The notes under the pieces are model-generated. The model ran no database searches and was not told where the DNA came from. It saw nothing but the letters and a program-made list of their open reading frames with translations. From positions 1 through 64,000 of the forward strand of contig JAILHI010000035.1 of assembly GCA_024695865.1 (NCBI GenBank): a stretch of 64,000 bases of DNA. The letters run 5' to 3'. The stretch is from Candidatus Gastranaerophilales bacterium. Lineage in GTDB: Bacteria > Cyanobacteriota > Vampirovibrionia > Gastranaerophilales > Gastranaerophilaceae. Both the position numbers and the translations under genes were made by a program. Positions 1 to 8,712 of this stretch are shown piece by piece; the stretch's first letter is position 1, and each line of letters starts with the position of its first letter.

Positions 1-2
1 CA

Positions 3-347
3 GACAATATAATAAAAATTATCGACATCAAATATAAAATAATATCAAACCACAAAGATATTTCTTATCATGACTTATATCAGTGTGTCACTTATGCAAA
101 AAAACTAAATTGCAATGATATTACTTTAGTTTATCCAAAAGTTGAAATTGATTTTCTTGATGCAATAAAAATTGATGAAATAAATATCAACTTTGCTTTT
201 GTGGATAGTTTTGATACAAAAGAAGGCATTTTGGAACACCTTCCGAACATAATAACAAAACCTGCAAATAATAAGACCGAAGAAACAACAGGTTCTTGGA
301 ATACTTTGTATGCGGAATTATTATCCTTCATCTCTTTTTATTGTTAA
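3..347 (+). CDS. mcrC: McrC-like restriction subunit, C-terminal part (5' partial)
   Basis: An open frame enters from the left edge and stops at TAA 345-347, giving 114 residues with no start inside the window. The translation opens with IIDIKYK, followed by YHDLYQCVTYAKKL and then ITLVYPK. This D-x-K-Y-K / D-x-Y-Q / YA / L-x-YP series is the PD-(D/E)XK-type C-terminal pattern of McrC-family subunits of McrBC modified-cytosine restriction. By family knowledge the catalytic partner is McrB, a GTPase; it should lie just outside the window if the system is intact. The gene sits inside the integrated element that ends near 3.9 kb. The family call rests only on the C-terminal third of the protein. 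Confidence 0.6.
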   Translation, partial: DNIIKIIDIKYKIISNHKDISYHDLYQCVTYAKKLNCNDITLVYPKVEIDFLDAIKIDEININFAFVDSFDTKEGILEHLPNIITKPANNKTEETTGSWNTLYAELLSFISFYC

Positions 348-371
348 AAAATACTATAATTATCCAAAATA

Positions 372-995
372 TTACGAAGTCATAAATTTATTTTCATTAC
401 AAATATATGCAGTAAGAGGTGCATCAGCTCTTATGCCGCAACCGGTGTTTATTCCGATTTTATCATCTTCAATATATGGTGCTTTGAACGGAGTATGTCC
501 GAAAATTACTTTTTGTTTCAGATTATGTTTACGGTCAACAAAATCACCTCTGATAAGCAACAAATCCAAATTTTCCTGTTCTTCAAGAGTTTTGTCAGGT
601 CTTATACCTGCATGAACAAAAAGAAAATTTTCAGTTAAATAATAGTATTTCAAATTTTTATAAAAATCACCGTGAATTTTAAGAATATTATCAAGTCCGC
701 CATAGTTTTTTATTGTTTCTTTTCCGCCGTCATTATAAAAATATGTTTTTGCCCAATCTACACCCTCAAAAGTCATAAGCATAGAATATTCGTGATTTCC
801 CATTAAAAACTGACATTTACAAAGTTTTGACAATTCAATTAACCTGTCTACAACTTGTTTACTGTGTTTTCCTCTGTCAATATAATCTCCAAGAAAAACA
901 AGTACATCATCTGGTTTTATCTCAAGTTTTCTCATAAGCGAATTTAATTTGTTTACTTCGCCGTGGATATCACCGATTGCTATTAAGCGTGCCAT
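372..995 (-). CDS. Metallophosphoesterase (PP2A/lambda-type phosphatase)
   Basis: A 207-residue single-domain phosphoesterase. Metal-binding blocks are visible in order: GDIHG (8-12), GDYIDRG (36-42), GNHE (66-69) and a late FGHTPF near 165, the set typical of bacterial PPP-family serine/threonine or dinucleotide phosphatases. Length is normal for lambda-PP/PrpE-like enzymes. The ATG is preceded by AGAGG at good distance. It is convergent with the mcrC-like gene (24 bp between stops) and lies inside the integrated element, so a role in the element's defence or regulation is possible but unproven. The substrate cannot be predicted from sequence. Confidence 0.85.
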   Translation of the reverse strand: MARLIAIGDIHGEVNKLNSLMRKLEIKPDDVLVFLGDYIDRGKHSKQVVDRLIELSKLCKCQFLMGNHEYSMLMTFEGVDWAKTYFYNDGGKETIKNYGGLDNILKIHGDFYKNLKYYYLTENFLFVHAGIRPDKTLEEQENLDLLLIRGDFVDRKHNLKQKVIFGHTPFKAPYIEDDKIGINTGCGIRADAPLTAYICNENKFMTS

Positions 996-1083
996 ACTTT
1001 ACCTCTTTTTTAATAATATCATAAATGAAGTAAGCAAATCAGACTTTGTCTAATCAACAATCAAATTGACAATAATATACTTT

Positions 1084-1110
1084 AGGTCAAATTAGGTCAA
1101 ATTGGGTGTA
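1084..1110. repeat. Short iterons AGGTCAAATT
   Basis: AGGTCAAATT occurs twice head to tail (1084-1093, 1094-1103), followed by a degenerate third copy. It lies between the divergent phosphatase and ATPase genes, about 40 bp above the -35 of the ATPase promoter, so an operator is a reasonable guess. Confidence 0.45.
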
Positions 1111-1147
1111 AATACATTAGAAAATATCGAAATAAAAATAATTCTAC

Positions 1148-1176
1148 TTGCATTTTTGCGGATATTGTATTACAAT
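1148..1176 (+). promoter_or_regulatory. Sigma-70-type promoter of AAA/DUF4143 gene
   Basis: TTGCAT at 1148-1153, 17-bp spacer, TACAAT at 1171-1176. Transcription would start near 1183, giving a leader of about 30 nt to the ATG at 1214. Confidence 0.5.
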
Positions 1177-1213
1177 AATTGCGGTATGTTAATTTTAATT
1201 TTTGCGGAGCATT

Positions 1214-2434
1214 ATGTATAAAAGGTGGCAGGAAAAGAATATAAAATCAGCATTAAAAACAAGAAGAGTTGTTATTCTCTCCGGCTCAAGACAATGCGGT
1301 AAAACAACCACTTCAAAAGCTTTAACGAACAAAGAATCTTTATACAGAACACTTGATGATATAACATTGTTACAGGCTGCAAAAAATGACCCTCAAGGTT
1401 TTATTAAATTAAACAAAGGAACTATGATTATTGATGAAGTCCAAAGAGTTCCGGAACTTATCACTGCAATAAAAAAGACTGTTGATGAAAACACAAGATA
1501 CGGACAATATCTGATAACAGGTTCTGTTAATATTCAAACTTTGCCGACTGTCAGAGAATCTCTTGCGGGCAGGGTAAAAAAAATAAGACTAAGACCTTTG
1601 GCACAAGGTGAAATCTTGAGAAAAGAACCAGCCTTTTTATCTCGTATTACAAAAAAAGAATTTATCAATAATAACGGATATGATAAAGAAAAAATTTCCG
1701 AAATAATATTTAAAGGCGGTTATCCTGAAGCATTAGGATTTAAAAATCAGTCTGACCGAACATCATGGTATAGAGATTATATAGATACAATAATAGAATT
1801 TGACCTGCACAATATAGCAAATATTAAAAGACAAGATAGTCTTAAAGAACTTGCGGCAATCATTGCCTCGTATTCTTCTAAATTTATAGATAAATCCAAA
1901 ATAACATCATCATTAATGATTGCAAACCAAACGTTAGACAGTTATTTGGGGATATTAGAAAACACATATATAACTGATAAATTATCTCCGTGGTTAAAAT
2001 CAGATTATGAAAGAGTTAACAAACAAAGTAAATATTACATAACTGATACAGGATTAATGGCAGCTCTGCTAAATTGGAAAGCTGAAGATTTGCTTTTGGA
2101 TGCAGACAAATCCGGAAAAATTTTTGAAACCTTTGTATATAATCAGTTGATTGCACAAGTTGAGTGTAATAGTTCTGACTGGCAGTTATATCACTATCGG
2201 GACAGAGAAAAAAGGGAAATTGATTTTATTCTGCAAAACAATGATGATATTGTGGCAATAGAAGTCAAAGCAGGCTCTAATATCAATAAAGATCAATTTA
2301 AACACATAAAATGGTTTAAAGAAAATCTTGCCAGGGATAAAAAATTTATAGGCATTGTTTTGTACACAGGAGAGCATATTGTTTCTTTTGGTGAAAATTT
2401 ATATGCTGTTCCTATGAACAACCTTTGGGAATGA
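1214..2434 (+). CDS. AAA_14/DUF4143 family ATPase
   Basis: About 406 residues. I start at ATG 1214 because GCGGAG precedes it; the upstream in-frame TTG at 1202 has no such site. The N-terminal P-loop ATPase shows Walker A GSRQCGKT (about 24-31) and Walker B MIIDEV followed by QR (about 71-78). The C-terminal DUF4143 part carries a nuclease-like EIDF...AIEVK signature. Family members are abundant in gut genomes, are often mobile or associated with toxin-like loci, and have no firmly assigned function. It is convergent with the integrase and probably cargo of the integrated element. A broken relative of the same superfamily lies at 59.6-59.9 kb. Confidence 0.85.
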   Translation: MYKRWQEKNIKSALKTRRVVILSGSRQCGKTTTSKALTNKESLYRTLDDITLLQAAKNDPQGFIKLNKGTMIIDEVQRVPELITAIKKTVDENTRYGQYLITGSVNIQTLPTVRESLAGRVKKIRLRPLAQGEILRKEPAFLSRITKKEFINNNGYDKEKISEIIFKGGYPEALGFKNQSDRTSWYRDYIDTIIEFDLHNIANIKRQDSLKELAAIIASYSSKFIDKSKITSSLMIANQTLDSYLGILENTYITDKLSPWLKSDYERVNKQSKYYITDTGLMAALLNWKAEDLLLDADKSGKIFETFVYNQLIAQVECNSSDWQLYHYRDREKREIDFILQNNDDIVAIEVKAGSNINKDQFKHIKWFKENLARDKKFIGIVLYTGEHIVSFGENLYAVPMNNLWE

Positions 2435-2484
2435 TTAATTTTAACCCAAGAAAAATTTTATCCGAGAAAAGACGCTATTAATTT

Positions 2485-3666
2485 CTATATTGCTTGATTA
2501 TCATCTTCTTTTTGTTTTACTTTTCCGTACAACATATAATTAGCAACTATGTTCATCGGTTTTCGTAAACTTTCACAGTCTGCATGCGTATATCCGCCTG
2601 TTACACTGTCAAATTTATGACCTACGATTTTCTTAATGATAGTCGTATTTATACCTAACAAAGAGGCAATACTTATATAAGTATGTCTTAAACCGTGATA
2701 GGTAATTTTTTCATATTTCCACTTGCTGATGACATTCGGATATACATTTTCAATCAGATTTGCATTAGGCTTTCCTTCGGAGGTTATAAACAAGTAGTTG
2801 TTTTTAATCTTTTTTATTTTCTTTTCCATATATTGTTCTTTAAAGGCTTTTAATTCGGGATACAAAACATCAGGTATCGGAACTGTTCTGTCGTCACCGT
2901 TTTTGGTGTTCAAAAGGTATATAGCCTTGTTTTCAAGGTCTGTGTTTTTCCAAGTAAGATCTAATACTTCGCCCTTTCTTGCGCCTGTTGTCAGGGCAAG
3001 TAAAGCGCAGAGATACAATTCATAATTTTTTGCCTTACAGATTTCTAACAATGACTGTCTCTCGTCTAATTTCTTTAACCATCTTTTGCGGGGGTCGTTT
3101 TCTTTTAATTTAAGTTTAGCCCCTATCATCGGGTTAGATTTGATAATTTCATATTCATTAACACAGTATGACAAAAAGGTGCTGAAATAAGCAAGGTATC
3201 GGTTTACACAAGAATTTGAGATATATTCATCAGTAATTTTTCCGTTGCCTGCTTTACCTTTTATCGGCACTTCTTTATGCTTTTTCTGTAACTTATTTCT
3301 GCACATTTTTAAATCTGATCTTTCGAGAGTTTTTATAGGCAGGCTTCCTATTTCTTTCTTGAACCATTCTAAAGCAGCAATGTATTTTCTTCGGGTTGAT
3401 TCGTCTTTTTTAGGGTTTCCGTCACTGATATACTTTTCAATGGCTTTTGCAACAGTATAGTTCTGACGTTTTTCTTCTTTCCTGTAAACGCCGTTATCTA
3501 TCTGGATTTCAATATTTCTTGCCCAGTCCTCAACTTCATTTCTGACGGTCTTTTTCCTGTTTGCCTTTACGGAAAATGTTTTTGTGACAAAGACACCTTT
3601 ATATCTCACAATTGCCTTAAAACTTATTGTTCCGTTTTTGTTAATTTTTTCTGTTATTGTTGCCAT
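2485..3666 (-). CDS. int: Tyrosine recombinase (phage-type integrase)
   Basis: A 393-residue integrase. The N-terminal arm-binding region (about 1-65) is followed by a SAM-like core-binding domain (about 70-175) and the catalytic domain. Catalytic residues are visible: R230 (TTGARKGE), H324 and R327 (HGLRH), H350 (VGHK) and nucleophile Y359 (GGYTH). This full set suggests an active enzyme. The start is 186 bp from the displaced tRNA-Lys 3' fragment at 3853-3896, the usual position of an integrase beside its attachment site. It would drive integration and excision of the element that extends to the left beyond the window. Confidence 0.95.
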   Translation of the reverse strand: MATITEKINKNGTISFKAIVRYKGVFVTKTFSVKANRKKTVRNEVEDWARNIEIQIDNGVYRKEEKRQNYTVAKAIEKYISDGNPKKDESTRRKYIAALEWFKKEIGSLPIKTLERSDLKMCRNKLQKKHKEVPIKGKAGNGKITDEYISNSCVNRYLAYFSTFLSYCVNEYEIIKSNPMIGAKLKLKENDPRKRWLKKLDERQSLLEICKAKNYELYLCALLALTTGARKGEVLDLTWKNTDLENKAIYLLNTKNGDDRTVPIPDVLYPELKAFKEQYMEKKIKKIKNNYLFITSEGKPNANLIENVYPNVISKWKYEKITYHGLRHTYISIASLLGINTTIIKKIVGHKFDSVTGGYTHADCESLRKPMNIVANYMLYGKVKQKEDDNQAI

Positions 3667-3852
3667 AAAAATCCCTTCATTCCTTGCTTGTAACTTTTTG
3701 CCCGAAGGTACAAAAAAAGGTACAAATTGCTTAAAAAAGTACTAAAAATTACAAAATCATTATAAAACATAAATTTGGCTAAAAGTCAATAGATATACCG
3801 TTTTTCTATTAGCACCTGTTAGTAAATTTTAGCAGATTTTAGCCAGCCCAGA

Positions 3853-3896
3853 GACTCTTAATCAATTGGTCGAGAGTTCGAGTCTCTCCAAGCCCA
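3853..3896 (+). other. attR: displaced 3' end of tRNA-Lys(CTT)
   Basis: The sequence reads as a tRNA 3' half: anticodon loop ctCTTaa, variable region, T arm GAGAG-ttcgagt-CTCTC, acceptor strand caagccc and discriminator A, with no encoded CCA. The 5' acceptor strand and D arm are absent, and only the innermost two anticodon-stem pairs can form with the sequence to the left. This is what an element leaves behind after integrating into a tRNA 3' end. The intact tRNA-Lys should lie at the other, left end of the element. Confidence 0.75.
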
Positions 3897-3910
3897 TTTT
3901 TAAAAACAAT

Positions 3911-3946
3911 AACGGCAATGCTTTTAAGGGTATTGCCGTTGTTTTA
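3911..3946 (+). terminator. Rho-independent terminator behind the tRNA-Lys remnant
   Basis: A 9-bp stem AACGGCAAT/ATTGCCGTT with a 12-nt loop, followed by GTTTT. It is probably the original host terminator of tRNA-Lys. From here to 4191 I see no gene; 4037-4065 holds a copy of the 'gtagggtgcaaa' dispersed repeat. Confidence 0.7.
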
Positions 3947-4191
3947 TGTCTGAATTTTTGACGGGAATTTCGCAAACTTCCCCACTATTTCCCCATCATT
4001 CCGAATAAGATTAAGTTAGTGCGTTTAATATTCATAAAGTTTTGTAGGGTGCAAAAAGGAACGTTTGCACCAAATTAAGCAGCTTGAAATGTTTGTAAAA
4101 ACGAATCTTCATCTTGGACAGATTCAAACAAAAAAGTTCTGACTTTGTCTGTTTGCCCCCAAAATAATAAACAAGAGGTTTTAGCCCTTTT

Positions 4192-5553
4192 TTATTTTGC
4201 GGAAACGGACACTTTTGCGGGAAGTTTTTTTATTTTTGCAAGACAAACCGCTTCCGTGGATAATTCCTCAAACGCAATGGTTTTGTAAGTTTCAAAACAG
4301 GAAGATAAAAGCGTTGCAATCCCGCCTTCAATTTCAAAATAAACGGACTTGTTCTCTTTTATAATTTCTTTTGCCTTGTCAGAGCGTTCACCTTTGCCTA
4401 ATGTGGCGGCAATTTCGGGAAATTCCGCCAGAAATTTATCCATTCTGTGTGATGTCGTCGGGCCGATAGGGCCTACGATTTCATCGGGTTTGGCGGAGCA
4501 CGGTGCGGCATAAAATATAACGGCATCTTTTGTTTCAAAAGGAAGCGGTTTTCCCGCTCTTTTAAATTCAAGCATTTTTTTATGCGCCGCATCTCTTGCG
4601 ATTAAAATGTTTCCCGATAACAAAACTTCTTCGCCGTCCGCAAGTTCGGTCAGGGTTTTTCTGTCGTTTACATTAATTTCTTTTGCCTTTGATTTTTCTG
4701 TTTCGATATGTTCAAAAGCAGAAACTTTTTCTGAATATGTTACAAAATCGTTTTCTATTACGGCCTGTGCAATTCGCAAAGAATGACAGTTAAAGGCAAT
4801 AGCGGCGGGCAAACTTGCCATGTGGTGAGGCAATGCCGTAAGTTTAAGGTCTGCAAGATAAAAGTTTTCATATTTTTTATCGGCTTTTTCTTTTATTTTT
4901 GCAATAATTTTTTCTCTTAATTCGGGCAAATCGTTTTCTTTTGTAAAATATGCTTTTTCCGCTTCTGCCATAACATTTTCGGCACTGCCTCCGAGGGCAA
5001 CGGATACAAACAACGGCGGGCAGGCATTTTTGCCTTTTTCTAAAATCGTTTCCGCCGCAAAATCGGCAAATTCTTCTTCTTTTATTGTGGGTAAAAGCAT
5101 TTTAACTTCCGAAACATTGTCGCAGCCTGCGCCTTTTAAAAGAACTCTTACTGTTAACTTGTTTCCGCTGACATAGTCGGTGTGTATAATTGCGGGGGTG
5201 TTTGTTTCACGGTTTTTGCCCGAAAGAAATTCATTTTCGACAATGGATTTTCTGAAATATTCGCCGACATAACACTTTTTGACGCCGTTGTTAATTGCAT
5301 CTGCGGGGTTTTTGTCAAAAGAAACTTCGTTTCCGACTTCAAGAAAAACGTGTACCGTTCCCGTATCCTGACAGAGCGGTCTTTGTGTTTTGTGAGCATT
5401 TTCCGCATTTTGCAAAATGTGTGCAAGCCGCTGTGATTTTGTTTCTTTATATCCGTTTAAAACCGTCTGATAAGGATAGGGCGAATATTCCTGTCCCGCC
5501 GCAAGACAAAGGTTGTATATCGTTTCTTCAAGTAAATCACATTTTACGAGCAT
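4192..5553 (-). CDS. Fumarate hydratase class I (fused alpha/beta)
   Basis: A 453-residue Fe-S fumarase that interconverts fumarate and malate. The N-terminal alpha part has CQDTG (C61), GAGCDN (C144) and NACPP (C178), candidate 4Fe-4S ligands. The C-terminal beta part has GNILIARDAAHKKM and a GPTTSHRMD block. Single-chain length matches the short fused class, not the 540-residue E. coli FumA type. It stands alone, with the chromate transporter pair upstream on the same strand across a repeat-filled gap. The oxygen-sensitive class fits an anaerobe. Confidence 0.9.
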   Translation of the reverse strand: MLVKCDLLEETIYNLCLAAGQEYSPYPYQTVLNGYKETKSQRLAHILQNAENAHKTQRPLCQDTGTVHVFLEVGNEVSFDKNPADAINNGVKKCYVGEYFRKSIVENEFLSGKNRETNTPAIIHTDYVSGNKLTVRVLLKGAGCDNVSEVKMLLPTIKEEEFADFAAETILEKGKNACPPLFVSVALGGSAENVMAEAEKAYFTKENDLPELREKIIAKIKEKADKKYENFYLADLKLTALPHHMASLPAAIAFNCHSLRIAQAVIENDFVTYSEKVSAFEHIETEKSKAKEINVNDRKTLTELADGEEVLLSGNILIARDAAHKKMLEFKRAGKPLPFETKDAVIFYAAPCSAKPDEIVGPIGPTTSHRMDKFLAEFPEIAATLGKGERSDKAKEIIKENKSVYFEIEGGIATLLSSCFETYKTIAFEELSTEAVCLAKIKKLPAKVSVSAK

Positions 5554-5634
5554 TTGATATTTCCGTTTTGTATATGTATTTTAGGTGATTATCTGTCTGT
5601 TATCGCAAAAATAGTTGTATATCTTTATGCTTAT

Positions 5635-5750
5635 CGTCATTGCGAGCGAACAAAGTGAGCGTGGCAATCCTAAACGGACTTTTCGAGGGACTGCCACGGG
5701 CAAAGCCCTCGCAGTGACGTATCAGGTTGATTATTGTGATAACTTACGGA
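5635..5750. repeat. Dispersed palindromic repeat
   Basis: Two facing copies of 'cattgcgag...ggcaatcc' form a large imperfect palindrome. The right flank is the reverse complement of the 'atccgtaagtta...aatcaacctgatg' edge seen at 33.6 and 46.6 kb, so the repeat unit is larger than the hairpin. Confidence 0.8.
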
Positions 5751-5804
5751 TAAATTTCTTATTTTATTATTACATAATTTTATAAATAATACACAACAAG
5801 TTTT

Positions 5805-6347
5805 TTAAAATCTGAAACTCGGAAAACAAAAGTGGAGCAAAAGCCCCGCAAATGCCGCAATTACAAAGTAATATAAGGGGTTTTTGTGAAATTTGAAACT
5901 TAAAACAAATAAAAACAGCAGCAGGATAAAACTGTAAATATCCGTTATTTTGTCTTTAAAAAAGTTTATTCCGACAACGGTCAAAAGCCCGCACCCCGCA
6001 GGTTTTAAAGCGGCAAGAACGGCTTTGACGTAAAAATTGTCGTGAAATTCTTTAAGAAGTTTTGAAACAAAAAGAACAATCAGGTAAGACGGCACAACCA
6101 GAGCAATCGAGGCAATAACGGCGCCCGTTATCCCTGTTGTCTGAAAGCCCGCAAAGGTTGCCATGTTTATACCGACAGGCCCCGGGGTAATGATGGAAAC
6201 GGCAATCATATCCGTTAACTGCTGTGAGGTGTACCAGCCGTAATCGCTGACCATATTATACAAAAACGGGATTGTTGCATATCCGCCGCCCACGGAAAAA
6301 AGCCCTGTTTTGAAAAATTCAAGAAAAAGAATCAAAAAGGTTTTCAT
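5805..6347 (-). CDS. Chromate transporter CHR domain protein (second half-size subunit)
   Basis: A 180-residue membrane protein. I start at ATG 6347, which overlaps the stop of the upstream partner (ATGA type), because the longer frame begins in unrelated sequence. It carries the CHR signature FSVGGGYATIPF near the N-terminus and a GPVGINMATFAG block, then several hydrophobic segments. Half-size CHR proteins work as pairs of opposite topology, and the partner is adjacent. Family members export chromate, but in gut anaerobes the physiological anion is uncertain. Confidence 0.88.
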   Translation of the reverse strand: MKTFLILFLEFFKTGLFSVGGGYATIPFLYNMVSDYGWYTSQQLTDMIAVSIITPGPVGINMATFAGFQTTGITGAVIASIALVVPSYLIVLFVSKLLKEFHDNFYVKAVLAALKPAGCGLLTVVGINFFKDKITDIYSFILLLFLFVLSFKFHKNPLYYFVIAAFAGLLLHFCFPSFRF

Positions 6348-6895
6348 TCTTTTTTCCTCTTTTCCGCCGCTATCTGCCAGACAAGTCCGAAGATTACCGC
6401 AATTACGATAACGGTTGCGGGAGAAATTTTTAAAAACAACGATAAAAATATTGTTCCCGCAAAAATGACCCACGACATTTTGTCCGTCATAGAGGTAGTC
6501 CACATTTCTTTAACAGAAAGATAAACAAGGATAATGACGGCAATGCCGACACCCCAGAAAATACTCTGTATAAAAGAAATCTTTAACAATTTATCCAAAA
6601 TCGTTGCGATTAAAATTATAGAGATAACGGGAGTCGAAATAATTCCCAAAAGTGCGGCGGCTGCGCCGATTTTTCCCCGAAGTTTATAGCCCGTAAAGGT
6701 TGAAATGTTTGCCGCAATAATACCTGGGATACTTTGGCTTAAAGCATAAAATTCCGTCAAATCTTCTTCCGTAATCCATTTTTTTTCGTCAATGATATAT
6801 TTTTTCATTAACGGTATAATTACATATCCCCCGCCTAAAAGTTGAAGTCCGAGAAGAAAAAACTGAATATAGATGTCTTTTATGGAAATCTTCAT
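6344..6895 (-). CDS. Chromate transporter CHR domain protein (first half-size subunit)
   Basis: A 183-residue integral membrane protein with the CHR motifs LLGGGYVIIPL (about 19-29) and SIPGIIAANISTFTGY. It overlaps the next CHR gene by 4 bp, so the two are translationally coupled and probably form a heterodimeric short-chain CHR transporter. Confidence 0.88.
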   Translation of the reverse strand: MKISIKDIYIQFFLLGLQLLGGGYVIIPLMKKYIIDEKKWITEEDLTEFYALSQSIPGIIAANISTFTGYKLRGKIGAAAALLGIISTPVISIILIATILDKLLKISFIQSIFWGVGIAVIILVYLSVKEMWTTSMTDKMSWVIFAGTIFLSLFLKISPATVIVIAVIFGLVWQIAAEKRKKE

Positions 6896-7031
6896 AAAAT
6901 CATTATATCATAAGGGTTTTGAAATATTGTTATAATTCTTTAACATGTGTTTACGTAATTTTAAAAAAAAGGCAATTTTTTGAAATCAAAATACTTTATA
7001 GAAACATAGAGAAAGATTTTGGAGAACAAGC

Positions 7032-7382
7032 ATGGGCTTAAATAAAATTGAGTCGTCGCAAATAGGCAATTTTGGTAAACTGACGGCATCAGGACATTCA
7101 AAAACAGGTAATTCTATTTTTGGAGATAACGCATGTCACCGTGTTTGTTCGTATGAAGATTCTTTCAACGGCATCTCTTACAAAGATGACGGCACTTATG
7201 ATTTCTTTAGCAAAAAAGGCAAAGAAAACATAGAAAATGAAATAAAAATTATGAAAAATGAGGATAAACCGAAAGCACCTCCGAAGAATTTTGCGATGAA
7301 TGCAAAATCTCTGATGATTTTGAAACAGGAACTCGGATATGAAGGACCTGAAAGAACTTCAACGTTGAGTTCGTTCGGTTAA
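7032..7382 (+). CDS. Hypothetical protein, 116 aa
   Basis: A small soluble protein with a GGAGAA site upstream of ATG 7032 and its own terminator behind it, so it is probably real and monocistronic. It is rich in Lys, Ser and Asn and shows two cysteines near residues 36-40 (CHRVC) but no recognisable domain, signal peptide or membrane segment. I do not recognise it. Confidence 0.6.
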   Translation: MGLNKIESSQIGNFGKLTASGHSKTGNSIFGDNACHRVCSYEDSFNGISYKDDGTYDFFSKKGKENIENEIKIMKNEDKPKAPPKNFAMNAKSLMILKQELGYEGPERTSTLSSFG

Positions 7383-7400
7383 AATAAAGATATAACTTGA

Positions 7401-7428
7401 AAACGGGATTGAAATATCCCGTTTTTTT
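7401..7428 (+). terminator. Rho-independent terminator
   Basis: A 9-bp stem AAACGGGAT/ATCCCGTTT, 6-nt loop, then a T-run, 18 bp after the hypothetical gene stop. Confidence 0.8.
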
Positions 7429-7491
7429 ATGCTTTCTTGAAAAATAACTTTTTTTTATTTATAATTTGGCATGACAAAGAAAGGAAATATT

Positions 7492-8148
7492 ATGTCTGTA
7501 AATCAATTGCCCGAAAATATGGGCAAAAAAATAGTTGAAGCATTGAAAAAACAAGCCATGCTTGACGAACAGAATAATGCCGCTCAAATGAGTGTAAATG
7601 AAAATGTTAATTTACAGGAAAATACGGTTTCCGATAATCAATATATTAAGGAACAGCCCTATATTAATGAAAATATAGCGGAAGAAACGGTTTACGGCAA
7701 TCAGAACAATGCGTTTGCAAATCAAAACTATGCTCAAAGTTATAACCAGCCCGTAAAAGAAAATCCGATGCAGTTTTCGCTTCCCAATTCGGCTAATCAG
7801 CCTCAAAATACGGCTATGTTTAATGCCTATTCTCCCGAATTGCCGACAAATGTTGCAGTTTTGAAGAATTTGATTTTTCATTTGCCTTCGGGTGTTTCAA
7901 AACAGGTTGGTGCACAGATTATAAGACAAACCATTGAAGCCCTCGGAATTTCGATGAACAGTGTTTTGCAGGAAGCGCAGCAGGTTCAGGAAACTCTGAA
8001 TAACAGCGTTACGGATTGCACAATCAAAATTCAGGAATACAAAAATCAGATTATGCAACTGGAAGCAAATACAAGAGATTATCAAAGACAAATGGGACAA
8101 ATTAACGATTTAATCAGTTTGTTCATTTTGACGGATAACAAAAAATAG
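7492..8148 (+). CDS. Hypothetical Asn/Gln-rich protein with C-terminal coiled coil
   Basis: 218 residues from ATG 7492, chosen because AAAGGAAAT lies just upstream; an in-frame ATG 21 bp earlier lacks a site. The first 115 residues are low complexity (Asn, Gln, Tyr). The last 100 are helical with heptad-like spacing (LQEAQQVQETLNNSV and on), suggesting oligomerisation. There are no catalytic motifs. I do not recognise it. Confidence 0.65.
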   Translation: MSVNQLPENMGKKIVEALKKQAMLDEQNNAAQMSVNENVNLQENTVSDNQYIKEQPYINENIAEETVYGNQNNAFANQNYAQSYNQPVKENPMQFSLPNSANQPQNTAMFNAYSPELPTNVAVLKNLIFHLPSGVSKQVGAQIIRQTIEALGISMNSVLQEAQQVQETLNNSVTDCTIKIQEYKNQIMQLEANTRDYQRQMGQINDLISLFILTDNKK

Positions 8149-8168
8149 AAACAAAAACCAAATTTTGA

Positions 8169-8199
8169 AAAAAGAGTTTTTTATAAACTCTTTTTTTTT
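8169..8199 (+). terminator. Rho-independent terminator
   Basis: AAAGAGTTT/AAACTCTTT hairpin and T9 tail, 20 bp after the preceding stop. Confidence 0.85.
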
Positions 8200-8223
8200 G
8201 TGTTTTTAATTAAGGGATTGCTT

Positions 8224-8326
8224 CGTCGGGTAAATTAATTTCACTTCGCTCGCAATAAACGGCATTACGGGCAAGGCTCATCGCCTTGATCCTTCAGCCT
8301 CTGCTTGCTCGTTCCTCGCAAAGACG
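8224..8326. repeat. Direct repeat copy 1 (103 bp)
   Basis: Nearly identical to 8402-8504 in the same orientation. Both copies run from 'cgtcgggtaaatt' through 'gcaataaacggcattacggg' to a final 'gacg'. They are part of the dispersed palindromic family that fills 8205-8700. Confidence 0.85.
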
Positions 8327-8401
8327 ACTTGCATTTTCGGAAAAATATCTGCATTTGCGAGGCTTGTCCGAAGCAATCCCTGAAACCGAAAAAGATTGCC
8401 A

Positions 8402-8504
8402 CGTCGGGTAAATTAATTTCACTTCGCTCGCAATAAACGGCATTACGGGCAAGGCTCATCGCCTTGACCCTTCAGCCTCTGCTCGCTCATTCCTCGCAAT
8501 GACG
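8402..8504. repeat. Direct repeat copy 2 (103 bp)
   Basis: Second copy, 178 bp downstream of the first and differing at only a few positions. The rest of 8505-8700 contains the 'cattctgagg...gaagaatcc' variant and a 'tgtagggtgtcaaa' copy. I see no gene between 8200 and 8712. Confidence 0.85.
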
Positions 8505-8712
8505 GCATACAAAATGCATGTTGGGTGAAAACCAACGAAAAAAGCCGTCAACACCTGTCATTCTGAGGCTATGCCGAAGAATCCAGCCGAAAAAATATTA
8601 TCACATTCGTTTTGTTCGTTCGTGAAGTCTGTAGTCTGTAGGGTGTCAAAAAGCGTAGCGTTTGCACCGAAAAGATAAATATAAACTCGTTCCCCGCAAG
8701 GACGGATAAATT

